From Clostridia bacterium (GTDB lineage Bacteria; Bacillota; Clostridia; Oscillospirales; Acutalibacteraceae), in the NCBI GenBank assembly GCA_017502085.1, contig JAFVVQ010000050.1, positions 62,001-126,000 on the forward strand: a stretch of DNA of 64,000 nt. The letters are read 5' to 3'. Position 1 is the first letter of the stretch; each line of letters starts with the position of its first letter. The notes under the pieces were generated by a model, which did no database searches, was not told the origin of the DNA, and saw only the letters and a list, made by a program, of their open reading frames with translations. Position numbers and translations under genes: made by a program. Shown in pieces: positions 42,692 to 51,209 of this stretch.

Positions 42692-43642
42692 TCATTTCAC
42701 TATTGCTTTATACACAGAGTCAATCACCTTTGAATTTTCATCAACAGAAAGACCTTCTGTAAGTTTTTCGATTCTCTCCTCGTTTTGCTCCGCATAAAGG
42801 TCATTGATGCAGGTAGTACGGTATGCCGCATACACTCCTTCACCCTTATCGGCAAGATTTTCTTTATAAATGGCAAAAACGCAGTCGTCATAAATTATAA
42901 TCTGAACTGTCGAATCCGCCTGAATACGTACGGATTCAAAAAATCCCTCGGGATATCCGTCAGAGTTTCTCTTGAGTATAACGGTATCCGAAACCGCATA
43001 GCCCGTGTCGGCAAAGCTTTTTTCAAAATCCTCCGCGGTGATTGTCTTTCCGTCTGACAGAGAACTGAAAAAGTTGAGCATCTCCGTCTTTTCGAGCTGA
43101 GTCATGGGAGTGCCGTTTGCAGAGCTGAAATACGCACATACTGTCAGGAAGCTGACGTAATTATCATAAAAGTAATTCTGAATCGTCTTTTCTGCGGCAA
43201 CGTCTCCGACACCTTTATCATAAAGTGCAGTAAAGACAGCCTCTTCATATTTCCCCGCAGTCACTATTTTGGTGAGGGTCTGTTTAGTGACTCCGATGGA
43301 ATTATAGTGATTTTCAGAGCGCATCCAGATGTTGTTGACTCGCTCCGAAATCTCAACCTTCTGTGCAGAAGTAAGCGGTCTGCCGCTGTTGACAAAATCC
43401 GTGTTGACCGCTATATATCTTTTGCATTCCTTGACAGCGGCATCTTTAAACTCCTTTTCGGAAGCGTCTTTTCCGAGACCGTAGCTTTCAGGTGATGCCG
43501 TAACCTTGTCAAGATAATAAGCGAAAATCTCACTGTTCAGGGCCGTGCCTTCGATCGTAAGTGCGGTTTTGGGGGCCGAAGAGCATCCGCTGACCGAAAA
43601 CATCATAACCGCTGCAATAAGTGCAGCAATAATCTTTTTCAT
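42692..43642 (-). CDS. SurA/PrsA-like lipoprotein (peptidyl-prolyl isomerase-type, diverged)
   Basis: A 316-residue lipoprotein: MKKIIAALIAAVMMFSVSGC gives a lipobox VSGC. The helical segment (IEGTALNSEIFAYYLDKVTAS, KEFKDAAVKECKRYIAVNTDF, LTSAQKVEISERVNNIW) matches the SurA-type N-terminal chaperone domain common in Clostridia. A clear parvulin active site is not visible, so it may only be a chaperone. A GAAAGGA site precedes the start. Promoter just upstream. Single-gene transcript convergent with the SCP2 operon. Confidence 0.75.
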   Translation of the reverse strand: MKKIIAALIAAVMMFSVSGCSSAPKTALTIEGTALNSEIFAYYLDKVTASPESYGLGKDASEKEFKDAAVKECKRYIAVNTDFVNSGRPLTSAQKVEISERVNNIWMRSENHYNSIGVTKQTLTKIVTAGKYEEAVFTALYDKGVGDVAAEKTIQNYFYDNYVSFLTVCAYFSSANGTPMTQLEKTEMLNFFSSLSDGKTITAEDFEKSFADTGYAVSDTVILKRNSDGYPEGFFESVRIQADSTVQIIIYDDCVFAIYKENLADKGEGVYAAYRTTCINDLYAEQNEERIEKLTEGLSVDENSKVIDSVYKAIVK

Positions 43643-43677
43643 AAACGCTTTCCTTTCAGATGTTTTTCTCTGTCTGT

Positions 43678-43706
43678 ACTATATCATAATTTTTATGATT
43701 CTGCAA
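43678..43706 (-). promoter_or_regulatory. Promoter of the SurA-like lipoprotein gene
   Basis: Minus strand TTGCAG (43706-43701), 17 nt, TATAGT (43683-43678). Confidence 0.6.
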
Positions 43707-43808
43707 CGAAAAGTAATTTTCAGACGAAAAAAATTTAAAAAACATCTTTATTCTTTTAAAATTATGCTGTATAATTAATTTGTATTAAAATATTTTGGAG
43801 TGAAAACT

Positions 43809-44144
43809 ATGGAAAAAATCAGACTTATGATCGCAGGCGAAGAATATAATCTTTCAACCGATAACGATCTTGATTACGTTGAAGCCCTCGGCGCAGAACT
43901 CAACGAAAAAATCAACACTCTTATGAACAGCAACACCAGAATTTCAGTCACTCAGGCGGCTATCGTAACCGCACTCGAATATGCTGATGCCGCAAAAAAA
44001 GGCGAGGCCACCGCTGAAAATCTCCGCACACAGATTCAGGAGTATCTTGAAGACGCAGCGAGAGCAAGAACAGATGCCGAAATCTCAAAGCGTGAAGCTG
44101 AAAGACTCGCAAAAGAACTTGCATCACTCAAAGCCGGTAACTGA
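43809..44144 (+). CDS. zapA: Cell division protein ZapA
   Basis: A 111-residue FtsZ-ring stabiliser. The N-terminal domain (MEKIRLMIAGEEYNLSTDNDLDYVEALGAELNEKINTLM) matches ZapA, and a C-terminal coiled coil (RTQIQEYLEDAARARTDAEISKREAERLAKELASL) mediates oligomerisation. The start has a GGAG site eight bases upstream; a GTG three codons earlier is within that site. The stop TGA shares a base with the ATG of the U32 peptidase, so the two are translated together, an arrangement also seen in other Clostridia. Confidence 0.9.
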   Translation: MEKIRLMIAGEEYNLSTDNDLDYVEALGAELNEKINTLMNSNTRISVTQAAIVTALEYADAAKKGEATAENLRTQIQEYLEDAARARTDAEISKREAERLAKELASLKAGN

Positions 44145-46189
44145 TGGCAACCGAAATTCTCGCTCCTGCGGGCAGTTTTGAATCCCTGCAGGCGGCCGTC
44201 AGGTGCGGCGCAAATGCCGTTTATCTCGGCGGAAAAAGTTTTAACGCAAGGCGAAATGCCTCGAATTTTGACGATGAGGGATTGAAAGAGGCCGTTGACT
44301 ACTGTCACAAACGAAACGTCAAGGTTTATCTGACCCTTAACACACTTGTCAGCGACAGCGAAATCCCAACTGCATATGATGCGATAAAATCCGCTTGCGA
44401 TGCAAGTGTTGATGCTTTTATCGTTCAGGATATCGGACTCGCCGCCCTCGTGCGTCGGGTCTGTTCGTCTGTACCGCTTCACGCATCGACACAAATGTCT
44501 GTGCAAAGTATCGAGGGTATCCGCATACTCGAAAAGCTCGGATTTTCAAGAGCTGTTCTTCCCCGCGAACTTTCCGAAAAAGAAATCGCCGCCATTTCGG
44601 CACAGACCGATATGGAACTCGAATATTTTGTTCACGGCGCACTGTGTATGTGCGTTTCGGGTCAATGCCTGATGAGTTCGGTTCTCGGTGGCAGAAGCGG
44701 AAACCGCGGTCTCTGCGCTCAGCCCTGCCGACTCCCCTTCGGTGTCAACGGCAAGGGCGGAAGCAATCTGAGCCTCAAGGATTTGTCTCTCGTCGACGAA
44801 ATCCGCCGACTTGAAAAAGCAGGTATATGCTCCTTCAAAATTGAAGGCAGAATGAAGCGTCCTGAATACGTTGCGGCGGCAGTTACCGCCTGCAAAAACA
44901 GTCTTAACGGAATGAACGATGAGAATATAAGCCGTTCTCTTCAGGCGGTTTTCTCCCGTTCGGGCTTCACAAAAGGTTATTTTGAGGGTAAACTCGGAAA
45001 AGATATGTTCGGAACACGCAGAAAAGAAGATGTTGAAGGTGCTTCCGGCGTACTTTCGGAACTGAAAAAGCTTTATGAGAAAGAAAATCCTCTTATTCCC
45101 GTTGATTTCTCCCTGACTTTTCTGCCCGATTCGCCAATGATGCTCTCCGCATCCGCTCTCGGAAAAACCGTCTGTGTTGAAGGCGGAATTCCGCAGGCTG
45201 CACTCAACCGCGCAGTCACACGTGACGAGCTCTGCGACAGACTTTCAAAATGCGGCGGCACACAGTTTTTCGTTCAGAATACCCACGTTGACTTTTATGA
45301 CGGACTTTTCGTTTCTGCAGGTGAACTGAATTCGCTCCGACGAAATGCACTTTCGGCTCTCGAAAATTCAATTGCAGAAAAGCCATATAATAATGTTATT
45401 ATATACAATAATAATATAGCCCCTCACACCGTACAGAAAACTCTGCTTCACGCAAGATTTTTTGATGCAAACACAATTCCTGATAGCCTCGACGGTATTT
45501 CAAGAGTAATTGTTCCGCTTGACACCGACGTCGGAACCGTCGAGCGACTCTGCAAGGCAGGTGTCGAGGTTGCGGCAGAAATACCCTCGGCGGTATTTTC
45601 AAATTCAGAAAAGTATATCTCTGAGCTCATCCGCCTAAAAACTCACGGTTTATCCCTTGCGTGGGTCTGCACCCTTGACGGAATTTCAATTGCCGCAAAA
45701 GCGGGGCTTCCCTTCTGCGGCGGCTTCGGAATGAATATCTTCAACAGTGTTTCGCTCGGTGAAATCGAAACCCTTGGCGCAAAAGACACTCTTCTTTCGT
45801 GCGAACTTGGTCTTTCGCAGATATCACGTATGGGTGGAAACATTCCGCGCGGAATTATGGCATACGGAAGAATACCGCTTATGCTGACAAGAAACTGCCC
45901 CGTCAGAAACAAGCTCTCCTGCAACGAATGTGATAAAAAGAGCTTTCTCGTTGACAGAATGGGCGTTGAATTCCCCGTCAGATGCAAAAACGGATGCAGT
46001 TATATTCTCAATTCCCGTCCGTTATGGCTCGCAGACAAGCAGTCCGACATCAGAAACTGCGATTATTTCTTGCTTTATTTCACGACTGAAACAAAGGATG
46101 AGGCATCCCGAATCATCCGTGATTTCATCTGCAAAAAAGGTCCCGAGGGTGATTTCACCAGAGGCTTGTATTATAAAGGTGTCACTTAA
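44144..46189 (+). CDS. U32 family peptidase
   Basis: A 681-residue peptidase U32 protein. LAPAGSFESLQAAVRCGANAVYLGGKSFNARR opens the TIM-barrel, and the signature HGALCMCVSGQCLMSSVLGGRSGNRGLCAQPCRLPF is complete. A C-terminal cysteine group (CPVRNKLSCNECDKK and CKNGCSYI) may hold a metal or Fe-S centre. Some U32 relatives are tRNA or ubiquinone hydroxylases (TrhP, UbiU/V) rather than proteases, so proteolysis is not certain. It overlaps zapA by one base and uses coupled translation. Confidence 0.92.
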   Translation: MATEILAPAGSFESLQAAVRCGANAVYLGGKSFNARRNASNFDDEGLKEAVDYCHKRNVKVYLTLNTLVSDSEIPTAYDAIKSACDASVDAFIVQDIGLAALVRRVCSSVPLHASTQMSVQSIEGIRILEKLGFSRAVLPRELSEKEIAAISAQTDMELEYFVHGALCMCVSGQCLMSSVLGGRSGNRGLCAQPCRLPFGVNGKGGSNLSLKDLSLVDEIRRLEKAGICSFKIEGRMKRPEYVAAAVTACKNSLNGMNDENISRSLQAVFSRSGFTKGYFEGKLGKDMFGTRRKEDVEGASGVLSELKKLYEKENPLIPVDFSLTFLPDSPMMLSASALGKTVCVEGGIPQAALNRAVTRDELCDRLSKCGGTQFFVQNTHVDFYDGLFVSAGELNSLRRNALSALENSIAEKPYNNVIIYNNNIAPHTVQKTLLHARFFDANTIPDSLDGISRVIVPLDTDVGTVERLCKAGVEVAAEIPSAVFSNSEKYISELIRLKTHGLSLAWVCTLDGISIAAKAGLPFCGGFGMNIFNSVSLGEIETLGAKDTLLSCELGLSQISRMGGNIPRGIMAYGRIPLMLTRNCPVRNKLSCNECDKKSFLVDRMGVEFPVRCKNGCSYILNSRPLWLADKQSDIRNCDYFLLYFTTETKDEASRIIRDFICKKGPEGDFTRGLYYKGVT

Positions 46190-46199
46190 CAAAAAAATT

Positions 46200-46240
46200 T
46201 GCAAAAAACACTTGTATGTTGTTTTTTGCGGGTGTATAAT
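46200..46240 (+). promoter_or_regulatory. Hairpin and promoter between the U32 and ddh genes
   Basis: GCAAAAAACA and TGTTTTTTGC pair as a terminator-like hairpin behind U32. The same bases hold TTGTAT (46212-46217), 17 nt, TATAAT (46235-46240), a promoter for ddh. Confidence 0.6.
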
Positions 46241-46275
46241 TTCAAAATAATTAACCTAAAAAAGAAGGTATGAAT

Positions 46276-47259
46276 ATGAGCATAAAAATCGGTATTTTCG
46301 GTTACGGTAACCTCGGCAGAGGCGTTGAATGTGCAGTCCGCCAGAATCCTGATATGGAAACAGTTGCCGTTTTCACCCGCAGAGACCCCTCTCAGGTCAG
46401 AACGGTTTTCAGCGACACTCCGGTTTATCACGCAGACAAGGTGCTTGATTTCAAAGACAGCATCGACGTTATGATTCTCTGCGGCGGCAGTGCAACAGAT
46501 CTGCCTGTGCAGACTCCCTCTCTCGCTGAAAACTTCAACGTTGTTGACAGCTTCGATACGCACGCTCGTATCCCCGAGCACTTCGGCAACGTCGACAAAT
46601 CGGCAAAGGCTTCGGGCAAAACCGCAATCATCTCCGTCGGCTGGGATCCCGGTCTGTTTTCGCTCAATCACCTTTATGCCGCTTCAATTCTCCCCGACGG
46701 CAAGAACTACACCTTCTGGGGCAAGGGCGTAAGCCAGGGTCATTCCGATGCAATCCGCCGCATAGACGGTGTAGCAGACGCAAGACAGTATACGGTGCCC
46801 GTGCCTGCGGCACTTGAAGCCGTCAGAAGCGGTTCGGATCCCGAACTCACAACACGTATGAAACACACAAGAGAATGCTACGTCGTTGCAGAGGAAGGCG
46901 CTGACCTCACAAGAATCGAAAACGAAATCAAAACAATGCCCAACTATTTTGCGGATTACGACACAACTGTAACATTCATTTCTCAGGAAGAACTCAATGA
47001 GAAACACAGCGGTCTTCCCCATCAGGGATTTGTTATCCGTTCCGCACGTACGGGCGCTGAAAATGAGCATAACCACATTATCGAATATTCTCTCAAGCTT
47101 GACTCAAACCCCGAATTCACCGCAAGCGTTCTCGTCGCTTACGCAAGAGCCGCTTGCAAACTCAACCGCAAGGGTGACACGGGATGTAAGAGCGTGCTTG
47201 ATATAGCCCCCGCAATGCTTTCTCCCTTCAGCGGTGACGAACTTTTCAGATATCTTTGA
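46276..47259 (+). CDS. ddh: meso-Diaminopimelate D-dehydrogenase
   Basis: A 327-residue NADP-dependent enzyme that makes meso-diaminopimelate directly from tetrahydrodipicolinate, for lysine and peptidoglycan. IKIGIFGYGNLGRGVE is the nucleotide motif, and VDSFDTHARIP, VGWDPGLFSLNHLY, FWGKGVSQGHSDAIRR and ECYVVAEEG are hallmark segments. The second ATG has the better spaced AGAAGG site; the first, two codons earlier, is too close. It implies a DAP-type cell wall. Own promoter. Confidence 0.95.
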   Translation: MSIKIGIFGYGNLGRGVECAVRQNPDMETVAVFTRRDPSQVRTVFSDTPVYHADKVLDFKDSIDVMILCGGSATDLPVQTPSLAENFNVVDSFDTHARIPEHFGNVDKSAKASGKTAIISVGWDPGLFSLNHLYAASILPDGKNYTFWGKGVSQGHSDAIRRIDGVADARQYTVPVPAALEAVRSGSDPELTTRMKHTRECYVVAEEGADLTRIENEIKTMPNYFADYDTTVTFISQEELNEKHSGLPHQGFVIRSARTGAENEHNHIIEYSLKLDSNPEFTASVLVAYARAACKLNRKGDTGCKSVLDIAPAMLSPFSGDELFRYL

Positions 47260-47360
47260 TTAAAAACGGCATTTTTATGTTGATATTGCAACATATATAA
47301 AAGTAATAAATATATAAAACGCAAAGAATTTTACAAATTTCATAAAAACAAAAAAAGTTC

Positions 47361-47389
47361 TTGACTGCGGCGGTAGGATGTGATATCAT
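47361..47389 (+). promoter_or_regulatory. Promoter of the rpmG-secE-nusG-ribosomal operon
   Basis: TTGACT (47361-47366), 17 nt, TATCAT (47384-47389), about 140 bp before rpmG. Confidence 0.7.
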
Positions 47390-47394
47390 AATTC

Positions 47395-47527
47395 TACCTC
47401 TGCAGAAGGGTTCTTTTTTTGCGCCCGAAATTTTGATGTTACGCAGAGGGAGGCTTGAGCAGCGGCTTTGAGTTGCCTGATAGACTTAAGCTGCGCTAAA
47501 AATTCCGATTAAATGGAGGTGCCGCAC
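47395..47527 (+). promoter_or_regulatory. Structured leader before rpmG
   Basis: CCTCTGC and GCAGAGG can close a roughly 50-nt stem-loop, and AGC/GCT-rich arms follow near AGCAGCGGC and GCTGCGCT. A TTCTTTTTTTGC stretch lies inside. Possibly a control region; no known family is recognised. Confidence 0.4.
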
Positions 47528-47692
47528 ATGGCTGCTAACGGTAAAAGAGTTAAGATTACGCTTTCTTGCACCGAATGCAAACAACGCAATTACAACACAA
47601 TGAAAAACAAGCAGAACACACCCGACAGGTTGGAGATGAACAAGTACTGCCGTTTCTGCAAGAAACACACTCTCCACAAAGAATCTAAATAA
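47528..47692 (+). CDS. rpmG: Ribosomal protein bL33
   Basis: A 54-residue large-subunit protein: [14 protein letters not shown], then the zinc ribbon CTECKQRNY and [15 protein letters not shown], so this is the four-cysteine form of L33. A GGAGG site precedes the ATG. It opens the secE-nusG operon, the usual order in Firmicutes. Confidence 0.96.
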   Translation: MAANGKRVKITLSCTECKQRNYNTMKNKQNTPDRLEMNKYCRFCKKHTLHKESK

Positions 47693-47709
47693 GCGGGAGG
47701 ATTACACCT

Positions 47710-48078
47710 ATGGCTAAAAAGGAAGTTTCCCAGGCAGCAGAAAAGGTTGCCGCCGCTGAAAAGAAGCACGACAAGAAACCTGCCAACCCCAACGGCAATT
47801 TCTTTGTGAGAGCCGGCAAGGCAATCAAGAAGTTCTGCAAAGATCTCAAGGGCGAAATCAAAAAGATTCAGTGGCCCGATGCAAAGACCGTTTTCAAATC
47901 AACCGCAATCGTTCTCGCAGTTGTTCTCGTAGTTGGTCTCGTTATCTTCGGTATCGACACTCTTCTCACAGAAGGCATTTCTCTTCTTCAGGGTCTTGCT
48001 GATAAGAAGGATGTTGCCGCAGAAGTAACAACACAGGCTGCAGCTGCAATCAACAACGCTGATTTCTTCATCGGCTAA
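47710..48078 (+). CDS. secE: Preprotein translocase subunit SecE
   Basis: A 122-residue subunit of the SecYEG channel. The core motif LKGEIKKIQWPDAKTVFKSTAIVLAVVLVVGLVIFGIDTLL combines the cytoplasmic amphipathic helix with the single membrane helix. The protein is longer than minimal SecE: a Lys/Ala-rich N-terminal extension and an Ala-rich C-terminal tail of about 30 residues. GGGAGG precedes the start. Next to nusG, as is universal. Confidence 0.93.
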   Translation: MAKKEVSQAAEKVAAAEKKHDKKPANPNGNFFVRAGKAIKKFCKDLKGEIKKIQWPDAKTVFKSTAIVLAVVLVVGLVIFGIDTLLTEGISLLQGLADKKDVAAEVTTQAAAAINNADFFIG

Positions 48079-48094
48079 TCCGGGAGGGTTAAAA

Positions 48095-48643
48095 ATGTCA
48101 CCTGATACAAGATGGTACGTTGTTCACACCTACTCCGGTTATGAGAACAAGGTTGCAACCAATATTGAGAAAATGGTTGAAAACCGCAAAATGCAGGATC
48201 AGATTCTCGAGGTCAAAATTCCTACCGAAATCGTTGTCGATGCGGAGAAGAAAAAAGAGGTTGAGCGCAAGCTCTTCCCCGGTTACGTCCTCGTTAAAGT
48301 CGCAGTCACACCCGATAAGGATAATCGCCCCGCTATGAGCGACGAAACATGGCTTTTAATCCGAAATACCCGCGGTGTTACGGGATTTGTAGGTCCTGAA
48401 AACAAGGCAATACCTCTTACAGACGAAGAAGTTATCAGGCTCGGAGTCGAAAAGAGAAGCGTTGAAGTTTCCTATAACGTTGGCGACACTGTCAACATTA
48501 TCGATGAAATCTTTGACGGATTCAGCGGTGTTGTCGAAGAAATCGACCTTGAAAACAATATGGTCAAGGTTACGGTTTCAGCACTCTTTGGCAAAGAAAC
48601 AACTGTTGAGCTTGAGCTCGATCAGGTTGAACTTGCCGAATAA
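48095..48643 (+). CDS. nusG: Transcription termination/antitermination protein NusG
   Basis: A 182-residue NusG that binds polymerase and ribosome. The NGN domain is WYVVHTYSGYENKVATNIEKM, with FPGYVLVKV and RNTRGVTGFVG. The C-terminal KOW motif is VGDTVNIIDEIFDGFSGVVEEIDLENNMVKVTV. A CGGGAGG site precedes the ATG, and the gene is followed by a structured spacer before rplK. Confidence 0.97.
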   Translation: MSPDTRWYVVHTYSGYENKVATNIEKMVENRKMQDQILEVKIPTEIVVDAEKKKEVERKLFPGYVLVKVAVTPDKDNRPAMSDETWLLIRNTRGVTGFVGPENKAIPLTDEEVIRLGVEKRSVEVSYNVGDTVNIIDEIFDGFSGVVEEIDLENNMVKVTVSALFGKETTVELELDQVELAE

Positions 48644-48650
48644 TCACGGT

Positions 48651-48750
48651 AATTTGAGGGTTTCACCCGTTCAAATTTAGTGCCTTGACGGCACAGTCAG
48701 AGCAAATCGCTCCGGCTTCGTGGGAGGAGCAAAAAATTTCAGATTGCTCC
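48651..48750 (+). promoter_or_regulatory. Three-hairpin leader before rplK
   Basis: AATTTGA-GGG / CCC-TCAAATT (48651-48677), GTGCC / GGCAC (48680-48694) and GGAGCAA / TTGCTCC (48726-48750). Leaders ahead of rplK-rplA commonly carry an L1 binding site for feedback control; that assignment here is inference. Confidence 0.55.
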
Positions 48751-48784
48751 GCCATTTACCACATCATATTTGGAGGTTTTAATT

Positions 48785-49210
48785 ATGGCACAGAAAGTTG
48801 TTGGCTTAATTAAGTTACAGATTCCCGCAGGTAAGGCCACTCCGGCTCCCCCTGTAGGTCCTGCCCTCGGTCAGCACGGCGTTAACATTATGTCCTTCAC
48901 AAAGGAATTCAATGAACGCACAAAGAACGATATGGGTCTTATCATCCCCGTAGTTATCACAGTTTATGCTGACCGCACATTCTCATTCATCACCAAGACT
49001 CCGCCTGCTGCAGTTCTCATCAAGAAGGCTTGCGGCATTGACAGCGGTTCAGGCGTTCCCAACAAAACCAAGGTTGCAACAATCACATCCGAACAGGTTC
49101 GCAAGATTGCTGAGCAGAAGATGCCCGACCTCAACGCTGCAATAGTTGAAGCAGCTATGAGCATGATCGCCGGCACAGCTCGCTCCATGGGCGTTACCGT
49201 AACCGATTGA
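48785..49210 (+). CDS. rplK: Ribosomal protein uL11
   Basis: A 141-residue component of the ribosomal stalk base. [27 protein letters not shown] is the classical L11 start, and the C-terminal RNA-binding domain ([28 protein letters not shown]) is complete. GGAGG site; five earlier open codons are ignored. Confidence 0.98.
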   Translation: MAQKVVGLIKLQIPAGKATPAPPVGPALGQHGVNIMSFTKEFNERTKNDMGLIIPVVITVYADRTFSFITKTPPAAVLIKKACGIDSGSGVPNKTKVATITSEQVRKIAEQKMPDLNAAIVEAAMSMIAGTARSMGVTVTD

Positions 49211-49268
49211 TTGCATACTGTGGGAGGAACAAATCCGATTAACCACATGATTGGGAGGAAAAATTAAC

Positions 49269-49976
49269 ATGAAACACGGAAAGAAATATGTTGAAAGCGC
49301 AAAGCTCGTAGATAAGGCTACTCTCTACGACGTAAACGAAGCGCTTGATCTTGCAGTTAAGACTGCAAGTGCTAAATTTGACGAAACTGTTGAAGTTCAC
49401 GTTCGTCTGGGCGTTGACTCACGTCACGCTGACCAGCAGGTCAGAGGCGCTGTAGTTCTCCCCAACGGCACAGGCCGTACAGTAAGAGTTGCTGTTTTTG
49501 CTAAGGGCGCAGATGCTGATGCAGCTGCCGCAGCAGGCGCAGAAGTTGTCGGCGCTGAAGACCTTGTTGCAAGAATCCAGGGCGAAGGCTTCATGGATTT
49601 CGACGTTTGCATCGCAGCACCCAATATGATGGGTCTCGTCGGTCGTCTCGGTAAGGTCCTCGGTCCCCGTGGTCTTATGCCCAGCCCCAAGGCAGGTACT
49701 GTTACTCCTGACGTTGCTAAGGCTGTTACAGAAGCTAAGGCAGGTAAGATTGAGTATCGTCTTGACAAAACCAACATCATCCACTGCCCCATCGGTAAGG
49801 TTTCCTTCGGTGCAGAGAAGCTTGGCGAAAACTTCACCACTCTTCTTGACGCTATCATCAAGGCTAAGCCCGCTGCTGCTAAGGGTCAGTACATCCGTTC
49901 CTGCGTTCTCGCAACCACAATGGGTCCCGGCGTAAAGGTTAACCCCAACAAGGTCGGCACAACTCAGGAAGCATAA
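49269..49976 (+). CDS. rplA: Ribosomal protein uL1
   Basis: A 235-residue L1 that builds the L1 stalk and probably represses its own operon. [27 protein letters not shown] opens it; [22 protein letters not shown] is the signature. GGGAGG site. The L10 promoter follows within 20 bp. Confidence 0.98.
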   Translation: MKHGKKYVESAKLVDKATLYDVNEALDLAVKTASAKFDETVEVHVRLGVDSRHADQQVRGAVVLPNGTGRTVRVAVFAKGADADAAAAAGAEVVGAEDLVARIQGEGFMDFDVCIAAPNMMGLVGRLGKVLGPRGLMPSPKAGTVTPDVAKAVTEAKAGKIEYRLDKTNIIHCPIGKVSFGAEKLGENFTTLLDAIIKAKPAAAKGQYIRSCVLATTMGPGVKVNPNKVGTTQEA

Positions 49977-49989
49977 TTTAAAAAAATGC

Positions 49990-50018
49990 TTGACACACAC
50001 ATGAAAGTGTGTTATCAT
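49990..50018 (+). promoter_or_regulatory. Promoter of rplJ-rplL
   Basis: Perfect TTGACA (49990-49995), 17 nt, TATCAT (50013-50018). It lets L10/L12 be made independently of L11/L1. ACACAC and GTGTGT in the spacer form an inverted repeat. Confidence 0.85.
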
Positions 50019-50029
50019 AGCTAAGCTGT

Positions 50030-50160
50030 TCTTTTTAAGACAGCAGGTGCTTTTCGCATAAAGGTTATAAAACCGCCTGCCGAGAGAGGATGCATACAGA
50101 TATTTTCATAATATAAGTATGTTATGCCCTTTCTGCAGATGCGGAAAGGGCTTTTAATTT
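50030..50160 (+). ncRNA. L10 leader with terminator
   Basis: Firmicutes-type L10 leader: the conserved run around GCTTTTCGCATAAAGG and CCGCCTGCCGAGAGAGG is present, followed by a terminator at 50126-50151 (GCCCTTTCTGC / GCGGAAAGGGC) with a T run. Known L10 leaders bind the L10-L12 complex and terminate transcription when it is in excess. Confidence 0.8.
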
Positions 50161-50189
50161 TGTTATTCAACCAACGGAGGTGAAAATAA

Positions 50190-50726
50190 ATGCCCAGCGC
50201 AAAAGTTTTAGAGCAGAAAAAGCAGGTTGTTGCAGAACTTACCGAGCAGCTTCAGAACTCAGTAGCAGGTGTTGTTGTTGACTACAAGGGCATCAACGTT
50301 GCTGATGATACCAAACTCCGTAAGGAGCTTCGTGAAGCAGGCATTAAGTACACTGTAGTTAAGAACACTCTTCTCGGTCTCGCTGCCAAGAACGCAGGTC
50401 TTGACGATCTCTGCAACGTTCTCGAGGGTACAACAGCTATCGCTATCAGCCCCGAAGACCACACAGCAGCTGCAAGAATCCTTTCCAAGTTTGCTGACAC
50501 TCACAAGAACTTCTCCGTTAAGAGCGGTTATCTTGACGGCGCTGTTGTTGACACAGCAACAATCGATTCACTCGCAAAGCTGCCCACAAGAGAAATCCTT
50601 CTTGCAACAGTTTGCAACGCATTCAACGCACCCATCGCTGCTTTCGCACGTGTTATCCAGGCTATTGTTGATAAGGACGGCGAAGCCGCTCCTGCAGCAG
50701 CTGAAGCAGCACCCGCAGAAGCATAA
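50190..50726 (+). CDS. rplJ: Ribosomal protein uL10
   Basis: A 178-residue stalk protein. AGVVVDYKGINVADDTKLRKELREAGIKYTVVKNTLL is the RNA-binding domain. The C-terminal helix ends in an Ala/Glu-rich tail. The L10-L12 complex is the likely ligand of the leader upstream. Start supported by CGGAGG. Confidence 0.97.
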   Translation: MPSAKVLEQKKQVVAELTEQLQNSVAGVVVDYKGINVADDTKLRKELREAGIKYTVVKNTLLGLAAKNAGLDDLCNVLEGTTAIAISPEDHTAAARILSKFADTHKNFSVKSGYLDGAVVDTATIDSLAKLPTREILLATVCNAFNAPIAAFARVIQAIVDKDGEAAPAAAEAAPAEA

Positions 50727-50771
50727 TCAAATTTTAGTTTAAAAATTATTTATTAATTGGAGGAAAATAAA

Positions 50772-51149
50772 ATGGCATCAGAAAAGATTGCAGCAATGAT
50801 TGAAACAATCAAAGAACTCACAGTACTTGAGCTTTCAGAGCTCGTTCACGCAGTAGAAGAAGAATTCGGCGTATCCGCAGCTGCTGCTGTAGCTGTTGCA
50901 GGTCCTGTTGACGCAGGCGCTGCTGCTGCTGAAGAAAAGACAGAATTCGACGTTATCCTTGCTGAAGTTGGTTCAGAAAAGGTTAAGGTTATCAAGGCTG
51001 TTCGTGAAATCACAGGTCTCGGCCTCGTTGAAGCTAAGGCTGTTGTTGACGGCGCTCCCAAGACCCTTAAGGAAGCTGTTTCCAAGGACGATGCAGAAGC
51101 TATCAAGGCTAAGCTCGAAGAAGTTGGCGCAAAGGTTGAAATCAAATAA
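50772..51149 (+). CDS. rplL: Ribosomal protein bL12
   Basis: A 125-residue L7/L12. The N-terminal dimerisation helices, the Ala-rich hinge ([20 protein letters not shown]) and the C-terminal [39 protein letters not shown] domain that contacts translation factors are all present. GGAGG site. A strong terminator follows immediately and rpoB is not next. Confidence 0.98.
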   Translation: MASEKIAAMIETIKELTVLELSELVHAVEEEFGVSAAAAVAVAGPVDAGAAAAEEKTEFDVILAEVGSEKVKVIKAVREITGLGLVEAKAVVDGAPKTLKEAVSKDDAEAIKAKLEEVGAKVEIK

Positions 51150-51170
51150 TTTTGCCCCAAAAGCAAATCA

Positions 51171-51205
51171 CCCCAAACTCCTCGGAGTTTGGGGCTTTTT
51201 CTTTT
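51171..51205 (+). terminator. Terminator after rplL
   Basis: Stem CCCCAAACTCC / GGAGTTTGGGG with a 2-nt loop (wider in vivo), then CTTTTTCTTTTTTT. Confidence 0.92.
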
Positions 51206-51209
51206 TTTA

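Noticed and set aside
49977-50189. tRNA or small protein gene in the rplA-rplJ gap
   Set aside because: No cloverleaf with a CCA-type acceptor and no frame with a ribosome site; the promoter, L10 leader and terminator explain the gap.
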